In this document: positions 29,958 to 41,429 of the stretch, piece by piece
Position numbering within the stretch: the stretch's first letter is position 1
Layout: each line of letters starts with the position of its first letter
The notes under the pieces: model-generated
The model's database searches: none
Told to the model about the DNA's origin: nothing
Seen by the model: the letters and a program-made list of their open reading frames with translations, nothing else
Source of the DNA: Sorghum bicolor
Lineage: Eukaryota > Streptophyta > Magnoliopsida > Poales > Poaceae
Length of the DNA stretch: 64,000 bases
Direction of reading: 5' to 3'
NCBI RefSeq assembly: GCF_000003195.3
Contig: NC_012871.2
Span: 14,144,293 to 14,208,292, forward strand
Program-made: the position numbers and the translations under genes

Positions 29958-31009
29958 ACACTACATATATAACTATTTCCTAGAGAAGTATGGGCATATG
30001 CTCTGATTGTTACATTTTTATTCAAACTTATTCTTCAATTAGAAACAACCGTTGTGCCTTTAGAGACGCATATTTTTATATTGTATATACAAAATTTGAA
30101 GCAGTAATACTACGACCATGTCTTTGTAGAAGTTGACACTGGATGCATTAAACTTCAACTTTTATGTATGTTGATTGACTTTCCTTCTTTCTGTGGTTGA
30201 TATTCTCCCAAGGTTTCTAAGTCAAAACAACGAAGTCGCCTCCTTGATCATAGAATTTGGACCAGATACATAATATTTTATTATATCCTAGTCTTTGACC
30301 AACAAATTTAACATCTTTCGTTTGAATTAAGACTGGCGCTACGTACCGATGGTATATGTTGTTTCCAGGAAGTAGGTAGTAGCGAGTGTGTATTCTACAC
30401 ATCATTACTGCTTACGTGCACGATAGCTACTGCTCCAATACTATGCATATGGTCATGGATATTCTGAACCTTTTTTAGTTCAACTTTGTCGTAAAACCAA
30501 TCTTACAGGCACCAATGAGAAATCTAGGTACGATCTGCATATGCAGAATGACAAGGACGTTTCCTCATGAAAACGAGGCTCAACAATTAAAATGTAAACT
30601 TCTTGTCACTAATGTTTGCCTTTTGTTGTCAGCATCCTCGATGTCTCGGTTATTTTATTGAACAGGATGACTTCATGGGAAGAGCAGGATGTAATGGAAA
30701 ATAATCATGTACGAGGTGGCCTGTGCTGGGGAGTTGGAAGACAACCTGTAGCCAGATGGGCAACACGCTCATCCCAGCATCATCTGTTAAGAACCGGTCG
30801 CAGCAAATAGGCCCAGGATAATAAGAGAATATATAATATATTCTGGTTATACACGCTCATCCCTTCATTCGTTTCAATTGTAGATCGTTTTGAAATTTCA
30901 TTTTGCTATGTTTCTGGTTATACATTATTTTTAGATTTATAGTTAAGATTAAAGGACAGAACTATTTATAATTTTAAACAGAGGAAGTACGTAGTGGGCA
31001 AAGAAACTG
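29958..31009. other. Intergenic sequence, nothing recognised
   Basis: A minus-strand frame at 30405-30217 is open for 62 codons without a recognisable motif. No transposon ends were identified. Confidence 0.4.
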
Positions 31010-32841
31010 TGAAAGGTTCTAGACGGGGGGTGAATAGTCTATTTAAAAATCTACAAACTCACTAGAGCAAGAGGTTAGTAAATAACAAAGCGAAACTTTT
31101 TGCTCTAGCTCTAATGGTATGTTTGCAAGCCACTTATTCAACAATTCTAGTTGATATGATCGCTAGGCACACAAGAGCTATGTCTCTACAAGCTACACTA
31201 GTGAGCTATACCACACAAGGCAAAATGTGCAACTAAACTAATTACACTACTTTATGACAATAGAGGATTGGATGAGATATTTATACCACCGTGTAGGGGA
31301 TGAACCAATCACCAAAATAGACAATCAAGTACCTGGAGAATGCCAATCAAACACAATTGAGACACCGATTTTCCTCTCGAGGTTCACGTGCTTGCAGGCA
31401 CGCTACGTCCCCATTGTGTCGACCAACACTTGGTGGTTCGACGGCTAAGAGGTGTAGCACGAACCTCGTCCTCACTAGGACACCGCAAGAATCTACCCAC
31501 AAGTGAGATAACTCAATGACACGAGCAATCCACTAGAGTTACCTTTCGGCTCTCCGTCGGGGAAGGAACAAGACCCCTCACAAACAAGGAGATGGCCACG
31601 AACAATTATCAACTCATGCCAAAGCTCCACCGCAGCTCTAAGCCGTCTAGGTGGCGGCAACCACCAAGAGTAACAAGCAAACCTGCAGCTCAACGATCAC
31701 TAGTGCCACTAGATGCTCAAACTCTAAGCAAATGCAACTAGGATCTCTCCCAATCTCACTTTGGATGATCAAAACTTGAACAAGATGAGTGGGATGTGTG
31801 GGAGTATGTTCACTAGATGAATCAACAAGTTAAAGAGTCAAGAGGGTGAGCAAGAACCGGCCAACACATATTTATAGAAGCCCCAAGCATCAAATAGCTG
31901 TTGGCCACATCCCCCACTGTCTGCGCTCACACCGGACGCGTTCTAGTTCACACCGGATGCGTCCGGTGTTGCCAGGACATCATCCGGTGCTCTCGACCGT
32001 TTGAAATCTATCTGTTATCGCCAACAAGTGTTCTCCTGAGACCACGACATTGGACTCACAACTTGGTCACACCGGACGCGTCCGGTCCATATCGGACGCG
32101 TGCGCAGAGAGCTCCGCAAAGTGACAGCAACACCGGACGCACACATCGGACGCGTCCGGTGTAGCACCGATGTGTCCGGTTCATACCGGACACATGCGCA
32201 GAGAGCCTGCAAACTGAGTGAGCACCAGACGCACACATCGGACGTGTCTGGTCTCACACCGAACGCGTCCGGTCCATACCAGACGCGCTACACCGGATGC
32301 TCAGGTTGTACTGTTCCTACGTCCGGTGCTTCACAGAAAGTTGATTTTCACCGTAACAATCTTCAACTTCTTCCATTGCTTCCATGTGCCAACACCAAAG
32401 TGTCACAACACTTGTTCATGTGTGTTAGCAATTTTCATAAACAATTTTCAAGGGTTAATTGATTAGTTCACTAGGTTCTAATGCATATGCAAGGAATCCA
32501 ATCACCTAGTGGCACATAGATAACTGTTTTCACAACAAGATCACCCCTCTTAATAGTACGGCTATCTATTCTAAGTGTGATCACACCGTCTATGGTGTCT
32601 TGATCACCAAAACCAAAACCCTAAGCAATACCTTTGCCTTGATCTTCATAGGGTTTTGTTTTTCTCTTTCTTCTTTTTCTAAGTTGAGCACTTGATCATC
32701 TTGTGGTCATCACCAACATCATCATGATCATCACTTGCTCCATCACTTGGCATGTACCAACCTCATTAAGTCTACACACACTTAGTATAGAGGTTAGTAC
32801 TAGGGTTTCATCAATTATCCAAAACCAAACTAGGGCTTTCA
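31010..32841 (-). mobile_element. LTR-like unit (probable solo LTR), copy 1
   Basis: 1,832 bp from TGAAAGGTTCTAG to AGGGCTTTCA, flanked by AACTG (31005-31009) and AACTA (32842-32846), a 5-bp duplication with one change. It shares both ends and its inner palindrome-rich part with 33216-35108, which lies in the opposite orientation. TG...CA ends and a 5-bp duplication fit a solo LTR. The remnant at 19444-19470 has a similar edge next to a primer site, which supports an LTR and suggests minus orientation here. No coding sequence. Confidence 0.6.
31915..32330. repeat. Array of ACCGGACGCGTCCGGT-type palindromes
   Basis: At least ten full or half copies of CACCGGACGCGTCCGGT and variants (ATCGGACGCGTCCGGTG, ACCGATGTGTCCGGT, ACCGAACGCGTCCGGT) in about 400 bp, with the spacer GTGCGCAGAGAG repeated. 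The full motif is a perfect 16-bp palindrome and CpG-rich. The same motif family recurs at about 33700-34160. Confidence 0.8.
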
Positions 32842-33215
32842 AACTAGATAACATGTATAGCCAGATTTATATTGTAATGTAAAAAACAGATTTAGAGCAT
32901 GCATGATTATTGTTTTTACATTGTTGATTATGGCTTTTAGAGTCTGAAGCTAAGGATCTCTGGTTGCATACTAGCGTAGAATCACTTTTCATCACGTGGG
33001 AAGAGGTGGTTGTTTTGTAAATACATAGGCGCCATCAGAAAACCATCTCTATTAATCACGAAATTGATTTTTATTTCACCCAATTTAGAATTTAGATGAC
33101 AAAGTTATGCCTTCCACAAGATTGTAAGACAAGTTGGGCTAGATTTGGACATAGATGGACGTCGGGCGACATGTACAACTGTCCAAGGGCCACTAAACTT
33201 GGCCCAAGGCCTCTT
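32842..33215. other. Sequence between the two LTR-like units
   Basis: From about 33100 it reads ACGTCGGGCGACATGTACAA and GGGCCACTAAACTTGGCCCA. Together with 35109-35215 and 51416-51700, which carry GGGACGTTGGGCGATGG and GGACGTCGCTCGACACCC, it probably formed one older retroelement LTR now split by later insertions. No gene seen. Confidence 0.35.
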
Positions 33216-35108
33216 TGAAAGCTCTAGTTTGGTTTTAGTGAATTGATGAAACCTTAGTGCTAACCTTGTTTCTCTAGTGATGCTGAGATAGGTAGCACTA
33301 CTCCAAGTAATGGAGCAATGGTGAAGATCATGGTGGTGATGGCCATGGTGACCAAGTGCTCGGGCTTGGAAAAGAAGAAAGAGAAAAAACAAAAAGCTCA
33401 AGGCAAAGGTATAAGTGTTTGGAGCTTTTTGGTTTACGCTAAAGACATCGTAGACGGTATGAGTGGTTTAGGATTGATAGCCATACTATGAAGAGGGATG
33501 AAACTCGTATCAAAATATGGTTGTCAAAGTGCCACTAGATGCTCTAACTCATTGCATATGCATTTGGATCTAGTGTAGAGCTAACACCCTTCAAAATATT
33601 TTTGAATGCTAACACACATGCACAAGGAGATGCACTTGGTGCTTAGCTCTTGGAAGCAAGGGTGGTGAAGTCGCGGGAGTGTTTCTCTCACCGAACACTG
33701 GTGCCGGGAGCACCCAACGCAAGGGCTGCGTCCGATCAGTTCTGTCTGGCGAGCATAGAGACAGTGGCTCAGGGTTTAGCACCAGATACAGGGACCTACA
33801 TGTTCGGTGACTTTCTAGGATCTTTGGACGCAAGCGATCGGACGCTGAGTGAACGCTGTTTAGAGTCCAGTCAGTGTGATGTGGTGTGAGTGTGCGAGCA
33901 GTGGACCAGACGCTAGGCCGAGTCCAATCACTAGTCACCAGATGCGTCCGGTGAAGAAAATCGCAGTTTGGAACCTCTCTGAAGCGACTAGACCCTAGGA
34001 TCCAACGTCTAATCATCTTGTGAAGAGCGTTCAGTGTGAACTTAACCGTTGAGGTCTAACATGTGATGTTGAAAACGCAATGACACGTGGCAAGGATCCT
34101 GGCACCAGACGCCGAGGGCGTGCAGTCAGTCAGTTCGACCGGTGCGTTCGGTCATCCCGCTTTCTAATTCTATGTGGACGGAGAGCTAATAACTTTATTC
34201 TTTTGGGGGCTTTAAAAGGTGGTTGGTCGGCTTATGCTCATACACTTTGCCATTTGCATTGACATAGCAACCTTGTGAGTCTAGCTAACACCCTCCCACT
34301 CATCTCCATCATTAATTCATCACCTTTGTGAGATTGGGAGAGAATCCAAGTGTATTGTGTGAGTGATTGCATCTAGAGGCACTTGGTGATTGAGTTTTTC
34401 TATGGGTTTTGCTTGTTATGCTTGGAGTTTGCTGACCCTAGATGGCTTGGTGTAGCGAGGATCATTGGGCAAAGGTTGGTGATTGTCTTTAGCTCCTATC
34501 ATGGTGATTGTGAGGGGTTCTTGACCTTTTCCTGATGGAGAGCCAAAAGGTACTCTAGTGGATTGCTCATGGCTTGTGTGATCCTCATCTTATGTTAGTT
34601 GTGCAGTACCCTAGTGAGGGTTTAGCGAGTGATGCCAATTAGCTTATGAAACTCAAGTGAGTGTATCGCCACAAAGAGGACTAGCTTGCCGGTAAGCAAG
34701 TGAACCTCGGTAAAAAATCATTGTGTCATTGTTGATTCTGAGGTGATTGGTCTTCTTTGTATTCACCCATATTGTGTTTGATTGGATTATTCCTCTACGC
34801 TATGGTATATCACTCTACCACTCTCTTGCCTTACTTTGTATACCTAGCTTATGGTAGTTGTAACAAGTTGTATAGGTTAGCTTTCTAGTTTCTCTTTGTT
34901 CTAGGCTAGCTAAACTAGTGTATAGAGTATATACTTAGATCTTGAGTGCTTAGTGATCTTAATTGACTAGAATTATTGGTAGGTGGCTTGCTATTTTAGT
35001 AGGCTAGCACAACACTCGCTTTGCCATTTGTTTGTCTAACAAGTTTGTTTAAGTGTGTTGTAGAATTTTTATAGGCTATTCACCCCCTCTAGCCATTAGG
35101 ACCTTTCA
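33216..35108 (+). mobile_element. LTR-like unit (probable solo LTR), copy 2, inverted
   Basis: 1,893 bp from TGAAAGCTCTAGTTTGGTTT to CATTAGGACCTTTCA, flanked by CTCTT (33211-33215) and CTCTC (35109-35113). Read on the opposite strand it starts and ends like 31010-32841. Its middle (33700-34160) holds degenerate GTCCGGTG/ACCAGACGC motifs. The 375-bp spacing and inverted arrangement of two family members allow long-range hairpin pairing. Confidence 0.6.
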
Positions 35109-35215
35109 CTCTCCATTCACTAGAAAGCCCATGGGAGGTGCTCTTGAGCCTAGAGGGCCCCGAGGGACGTTGGGCGATGGCCCATGTGCACCAAACCGCC
35201 ACCATACACCACAAC

Positions 35216-35683
35216 TGTGGGGGTATAAACCCCTATAACCTTACGGCTAGGCTTGGGCCAGGAGATTTGGCCCATCACGAGACAATTCAAGGCTTGATCC
35301 AACTGCTCGGAGTTTCGCGCAAGGAAACAAGACGTGGAGATCAAGCAGGATTCTAGTCGGTTAGAATAGGAATTGATGTCGCATCATCTATGGCAATTGT
35401 TACCGACTAGGATTAGTTTCCAGATCTGTAACCCTACCCTTTGGACTATATAAAGAGAGGCAAGGGACCCCCCTTAGACAAGAGAAACACAATTCAACAC
35501 ATCTCAGATCAATACAATCAGACGCAGGACGTAGGTATTACGCCCACACGGCGGCCGAACCTAGATAAAATCTTTGTATGTGTTTTGCGTCACCATCGAG
35601 TTCGTAGCTTGGGCACCTATCTGCCGATAATCTACTACCGTGGGTATATCCCAAGGTAGACTGCCGACTAGCTTTCGTCGATA
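35216..35683 (+). repeat. TAT-like 5' LTR
   Basis: 468 bp starting TGTGGGGGTATAAACCCC. Its part from 35337 on matches 51075-51410 closely. The last bases are CGATA where the other LTR has CGACA, a change in the terminal CA. The primer site follows directly. Confidence 0.88.
35446..35455 (+). promoter_or_regulatory. TATA box in the TAT-like LTR
   Basis: CTATATAAAG, followed by AGAGGCAAGGGACCCCC; the same core occurs in the 3' LTR near 51185. Position inside the LTR, well before its end, fits an RNA polymerase II retroelement promoter. Confidence 0.6.
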
Positions 35684-35701
35684 GTGGCGCGCTAGGTAGG
35701 A
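35684..35701 (+). other. Primer-binding site of the TAT-like element
   Basis: GTGGCGCGCTAGGTAGG directly after the 5' LTR resembles the TGGCGCGCCAGGTAGG primer site of TAT-type plant Gypsy elements, with one or more changes. Confidence 0.6.
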
Positions 35702-35731
35702 GGCGAGCGCACAGCTCTCCAGACGAACAAT

Positions 35732-37949
35732 ATGGTCATCATCCCCGCTTCCGCTGCCGTGGCCGGAGGCTTCACGTTCACCGTTGGCCAGATCACCTGG
35801 ACGACTCACGCCGGTGGCCCCATGACCACGACTTTGGAAGAGAACCAGATCCGATCTGAAGCGGCAAAGGTGGTGATCCCGATCACATCGACTACGACCA
35901 CCTCTGCTCCGATAACGCCATCGGGTACGCCGACAGCCCGTCCTCCGCTTCCCCGATATAAGGGGAAATGAATCGATGACTCCGACCTGCTCTCTGAGGC
36001 TTCTGGTCTGATAAACTCGATCTCGGGCTAGGTCACCCCGCTAGCATCACCAGATTTTTGCGAATCCACTCGACCAACTCATGCCACCATGCGCGAATGG
36101 CTGGGGACATCCCTAGCGATAACAGCCACCCCTGAAGGACAAACTATTCAGTTCGGGATAACCTCTCCGAACGGGAGCCTCCCTCATGGCCTGAGTAATG
36201 CGGCCGACCAGGTCTTGCGCTACACTTAGCGACTATTCAAGGGGGTAGATCTGTCGCCACAACAACCCACGCGACCAACATGTCACTTCGTCAATATGGT
36301 CTCCATCCATGCCGTGCTGGAGAACAACACCTCCAGCATGAATTCAAGCACATGCTCCGTCCCCACCGAGGTACTACACCCCAAGGACGACGACTACGAC
36401 TTGGATCTCCCACCATACCCCCCGGGTTTCCCCCGTTTCCTGGTTTTTCCACCTCATCGAGGAGATCCGGTCCTCAATGTCAGCAATGACGAACCAGTCG
36501 TCGATGGAGAAACCGACGAACAAAGACAACAGTGCGAGCAGCACAATGCCGATCGCGCTCAGCAATGGGCAGAAGAAGAACAGCGACAGCTGGTCCCAAA
36601 CAACCACAACGACGCCTTCGACATGGTAGGGAACTAGCAAGTGTTCAAGACCCCGAGTGCTAACATAGCTATCGCCGTGGCGAACCTCGACCGGCTCCCA
36701 GACACGCCAGAATTCTAGGGTGTCTGGACCAGTATATGGGCACACCTGATCGCCGCCATGGGGCAGACTGCAGATCTCCTCAGAAAGGGCCCAAGCCCTC
36801 TCCTACACGGAGGTCACATCCGACTAGACCCATCGAAGTCAGGCCTCACCACGACCTGGCGTGCATCACCGCAGAAAGGCGACTCGACGCGATGGCCGTG
36901 GTCGGGACGCTGGCCGTAACCACGAGCAAAGACACGGACACGACCAGGAGGTAGACCAGCAAAGAAACCGTGATCTTCGGCAGAATCTCTCCCACAAAGA
37001 CACCCATGATCGCATCAACAACCGCATCAAGGATAGGGCAGCGCATGAAAACATGCGCCGCATCAAGTACGACGCTACACACGGCCCTCCTGGCCTAAAG
37101 CAGTTCTCCTCACATCTCCGACAAGTCATCTGGCTGCGCAATTTCAAGCTAGAGAAGCTCAAAAAATATGACGGCAAGGAGAATCCTGAAAATTGGATCA
37201 CCCTTTATGAAATCGCGGTCCAGTCAGCAACAGGAGACGAACGTGTGATGGCAAATTATTTCCCGGTCGTTCTCAACCAGGTAGGTCACCAGTGGCTTCT
37301 CGGCCTACGTGAAAATTCATTCAATTCATGGGAAGAACTAAGGCAAGCGTTCATCGACAATTTCATCGCTACCTGTGAGCAGCTAGGAAACAAATATGAT
37401 CTCGAGAGGATATGGGACCAGAAGAATGAGACTTTGCGCGACTACATCCGACGCTTCTCGGATATGCACCTCAACATTCCAAAGATTTCCCATGACAAAG
37501 CTATCTCGGCTTTCATCAAGGGCCTCCATTTCCACGAAGCCCTGAGGAGTAAGTTACTGTGCAAGAGGCCAACCACGGTCGCTGAGCTCCTCGCCACGGC
37601 CAAAAATTATGCCAACGCTAATGACGCAGAAAAGCTCATCAGGGAAGACGTCAGAGGAACCCAACAAAACAACCAGCCTCCTCGGCGGGACGACAACCAC
37701 AGCCTTCGGCGCAATGATAATCGCGACCACCGAGAAGGGTGGGACAGGCGTCGCGACCACCACGGTGATTTCAAGGGTAAACAACCTCGTGACAACGACC
37801 ATGAAGTCAACACGGTCAAGCATTTCACCGGTCGGTGTGATTATCAGGAAGACTATAACAAAACCTTGAAGGGGCCATGCAAGCTTCACCCCAAGTCCAA
37901 CCACACAATGGAGGAATGTCGTGTCCTCAAGAGCATCTATACACAGTAG
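35732..37949 (+). pseudogene. TAT-like gag
   Basis: Begins MVIIPASAAVAGGFTFTVGQ at 35732 and is interrupted by several stops (near 35969, 36031, 36228, 36637 and 36716) and a frame change near 36860. The long open part (36861-37949) has the conserved core: LRNFKLEKLKKYDGKENPEN, NSWEELRQAFIDNFIATCEQ, LRDYIRRFSDMHLNIPKISH and AFIKGLHFHEALRSKLLCKR, then a basic Arg/Asp/His-rich tail and HPKSNHTMEECRVLK, the nucleocapsid-like end. It matches the retrotransposon gag of TAT elements. Confidence 0.88.
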
Positions 37950-38249
37950 GCTATTCAAGGCGACACTGCTAAAACAGTGGGAAAGTGCGACAAGTGCAAC
38001 CAAGAGGACGATGACGACGACGAGGACAAAGATCCACGCCAGCAATACGTCAACCCAACTGACGTAGTTCACTCCATCTTTAGAGGAAAAGTTTCAATTG
38101 AATCCAAGAGGGAGAGGAAACTCCTCAAGAGGGCCTGCTTGAATGTGGATAGCACCGATGGCCCGCTCACCGATCCAAAATTTCCCCCCTGGTCTTACCG
38201 AGAGATATCCTTCAGCAAACAGGATTAGTGGGCTGCCATCCCTGATCCA

Positions 38250-38660
38250 GGATGTTTTCCACTAATCCTAGACCCATGCATCAACAGTGTCAGGTTCAAA
38301 CGAGTGCTCGTAGACGGTGGCAGCTCCATTGACATCCTATTCCGCAATAGCCTTTCGGCTCTCAAGATAACCGCAACACAACTGAAACCATAAAAATCCC
38401 AATTCTGGGGTGTCCTACTGGGCCAAAGTTCAGTTCCTCTCAGCTAGATAACGCTGTCTGTGCAGTTTAGAACACCCGACCACTTTCGCACAGAGTTTGT
38501 AAATTTCATGGTCGCCGACTTCGATGGGACTTACCACGCCATTCTGGGTCGTCCTTCTCTCACCAAGTTCATGGCAGTTCCACACTATTCATACTTGGTC
38601 CTCAAAATGCCAACTGAGAAGGGCGTCCTAACCATCAGGGGCAACGTTTACACAACATAC
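38250..38660 (+). pseudogene. TAT-like aspartic protease, interrupted by a solo LTR
   Basis: Reads RVLVDGGSSIDILFRNSL (active site DGG, as is usual in TAT elements), a TAA near 38390, then FVNFMVADFDGTYHAILGRP and LVLKMPTEKGVLTIRGNVYT. The frame is cut at 38660 by the solo LTR. Removing it and one CATAC restores the continuation TCEEESFKVTKAI at 39381 onward, so the insertion came after the coding sequence had formed. Confidence 0.85.
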
Positions 38661-39375
38661 TGTTGACACCGTTTTTGGACACGTACCCGGGGATCAGTAC
38701 AGTATAGATCGGCAGATGTAGCAACGATAACTAGTCTGCAGGGAAGTTGCCGATGAGGGTGGTTGCCGATGAAGAGACAATTGAATGCGACTAAGTCCAG
38801 AGGTCGTGACGTGTTCGTGCCGATGATCAGTGTTAATGTTTACCGATGGCCATAACAGGAGGTCTGCCGATGAATCTGAAAGGAAGCGTGGAGATTGCCG
38901 ATTGATCTGTGGCGGTGTCCCGGTCGGTTACAAGGGGATAGTTTTATGTTTTCCTTAGTTATTTAAATTCGTTTTGTATACGGATTCTGTTTAGTTTGGA
39001 ATTTGAGTCCTAGTCGTGTCTGATTGTAGCTCTTTGAGCAGGGTATAAATGTAGACCCTAGGGCCTTGTAATGAAGAATCTATCAATCAATCAAACACAA
39101 GTTTTTACTTATATTCCAGCATCTACTTTTTCGACGACTTCGTCATATTTTCTTTTTATTACGAGTTCTTAAGAATTCGTCGACTTAAGCTCGGCGCGTT
39201 CTCAAGTTCCGCGTGATCACCTCTTGGTCGTGACATCCGGGCGCATCGCTGTTGCCAGGACCAATGTGGTCAGGTTACCACCTTTGTCGATTGTAAGGTC
39301 AAATCGACTGGCACGCCTTAACGTTTGAATCGGGTATTAGCCCTTTGTGTTTGCAGATCAGCTTTTGCATCAACA
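38661..39375. mobile_element. Solo LTR inside the TAT-like pol gene
   Basis: 715 bp starting TGTTGACACCGTTTTTGG and ending GCATCAACA, flanked by the perfect 5-bp duplication CATAC (38656-38660, 39376-39380). Contains GGGTATAAATG near 39040 and AATGAAGAATCTATCAATC, a probable TATA and poly-A region on +. No internal domain is present, so unequal LTR recombination removed the rest. Confidence 0.9.
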
Positions 39376-39429
39376 CATACACATGTGAGGAAGAGAGCTT
39401 CAAGGTCACCAAAGCCATCGACCTCTTGA

Positions 39430-40590
39430 TCCGAATGGCAGAAACCGTGTCCCAAGCAGCACAAGCTCCATCTGGCCAGCTCGAGGTACCCAAAAGCAGA
39501 CCCCAAGAAGGAACATCAAGTTCAAGGAACACAAGGAAGTCCGACTGGTCGACTGCGATCCCAAGAAGACGGATCTCATTGGAGCCAACTTGGACGCCAA
39601 ATAGGAAGACGCGCTCGTCAGGTTCCTGAGGGACAACGTAAGTGTTTTCGCATGGAAACCCGCGGACATGCCCGGTGTCCCCCGGAACCTGATCGAGCAC
39701 TCCTTGAACATCTTGAAGACCGCAAGACCAATCAAGCAGAAACTACAACGGTTCACTCGTGACAAAAAGGAGGCTATTAGGACAGAAATTACATGGCTTC
39801 TAGAAACAGGGTTTATTATAGAAGTGTATCATCCTGATTGGCTGGCTAATCTGGTCCTTGTAAGGAAAAAGAATAATGAATGGAGAATGTGCATTGATTA
39901 CATTGATCTTAATAAACACTGTCCTAAGGATCCTTTCGGTCTTCCTCGCATAGACTAGGTGGTCGATTCAACGGCCGGATGTGTTACTCTCTTTTCTTGA
40001 CTGTTACTCTGGTTATCACCAGATCTCTTTAAAAGTCGACGACCAGATCAAAACTTCGTTTATTACTCCCTTTGGAGCATACTGCTATACAACCATGTCC
40101 TTTGGACTAAAAAATGCCGGAGCCACGTATCAACGCGCCATTCAGCAATGCCTCCACGATGAAATACACGACGACCTTGTCGAAGCTTACGTCGATGACA
40201 TTGTCATCAAAACTAGAGACGCCAGCACTCTGATCGACAATCTCGACCAAACCTTCAAAGCGCTAAACAAATACAAGTGGAAGCTTAACCCCAAAAAGTG
40301 CATCTTTGGGGTTCCCTCCGGCATACTGCTCGGTAATATCGTCAGTCGCAACGGTATACGCCCAAACCCATCGAAAGTCAGGGCAGTGCTTGATATGCGA
40401 CCACCCAAAAACATAAATGACGTATAGAAACTCATAGGGTGCATGGCTGCACTTAGCCGATTTATATCTCGACTAGGAGAGAAAGGGCTTCCTTTCTTCA
40501 AACTACTCAAAGCATCCAAAAAATTTGCTTGGACAAAAGAAGCTGACGCCGCATTCACGCAGCTCAAAGTCTTCCTCACTTCCCCCTAGT
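39430..40590 (+). pseudogene. TAT-like reverse transcriptase
   Basis: Contains FTRDKKEAIRTEITWLLETG, ANLVLVRKKNNEWRMCIDYI, LLSFLDCYSGYHQISLKVDD, MSFGLKNAGATYQRAIQQCL and the catalytic YVDDIVIKT, then WKLNPKKCIFGVPSGILLG and GCMAALSRFISRLGEKGLPF. TAG at about 39956, a frame change near 39975 and TAG near 40426 break it. The catalytic aspartates are all present. Confidence 0.88.
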
Positions 40591-40599
40591 CCTTACTGC

Positions 40600-41420
40600 A
40601 CCTCAACCTAACGAGGACCTACTCCTCTACATTTTGGCAACTGATCGAGTCATAATTTCTACGGTGCTTGTAGTAGAACAGGACGAACCAGGCCACGTCT
40701 ACAAGGTCCAGCGACCAGTGTACTTCATAAGCGAAGTCCTAAATGAATCCAAGACCAGGTACCCCAGATACAAAAGTTGATCTACGCTATCCTAATCACT
40801 TCCAAGAAGTTGAAACATTATTTTGACGGTCATCGCATCATAATAACTACAAGCTTCCTATTGGGGGATATTCTGTGCAACAAGGAAACCAATGGTAGAA
40901 TTGTAAAATGGGCTATGGAGCTATGCCCTTTCTTGATGGACTTCTAGAGTCGTACAACCGTTAAGTCTCAAGCCCTGGTAGATTTTATCACAGAATGGAC
41001 AGACCTCAACGTGCCGCCTGTTCTGGATACCTCCGACCACTGGTTAATGTTTTTTGATGGGTCTTTAAATATCAATGGTGCTAGCGCAGGGATCCTTTTC
41101 GTTTCACCAAACAAGGACAAACTTCGTTATGTCCTTAGAATCCTTTTTCCTGCATCTAACAACGTGGCCGAGTACGAAGCATGCCTACACGACATTCAGT
41201 TGGCGGTGGAATTAGGAGTCAAGCGCCTCTACGTCCACGGTGATTCCACTCTGGTCATCGATCAGCTTAACAAGGAATGTGACACAACTCACGAGAAAAT
41301 GGATTTATATTGCAAAGGAGATTCACAAATGGGAAGCAAATTTCTACGGAATTGAGTACATACACGTGGTCTGAGACAAGAATCAAGCAGCAGATGTGCT
41401 GTCAAAGATAGGATCATCCT
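40600..41420 (+). pseudogene. TAT-like RNase H regions
   Basis: The first RNase H is strongly decayed (VYFISEVLNESKTRYP near 40720 and LKHYFDGHRI near 40815, in differing frames). A second, plant-type RNase H follows at 41011-41355: WLMFFDGSLNINGASAGILF, NNVAEYEACLHDIQLAVELG and LYVHGDSTLVIDQLNKEC, which carries the D,E,D positions. A tandem 'archaeal-type' RNase H is characteristic of TAT elements. Confidence 0.8.
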
Positions 41421-41429
41421 AAGCCCACA

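Noticed and set aside
30217..30405. 62-codon minus frame
   Set aside because: No motif recognised, no neighbouring exons; could not be supported as a gene.
36374..36745. 123-codon minus frame
   Set aside because: Antisense shadow of the TAT gag N-terminal region, which has recognisable gag-type sequence on +.
37554..38072. 172-codon minus frame rich in Val/Leu, membrane-like
   Set aside because: Antisense of the Arg/Asp/His-rich gag tail; hydrophobicity is a by-product of the complementary codons.
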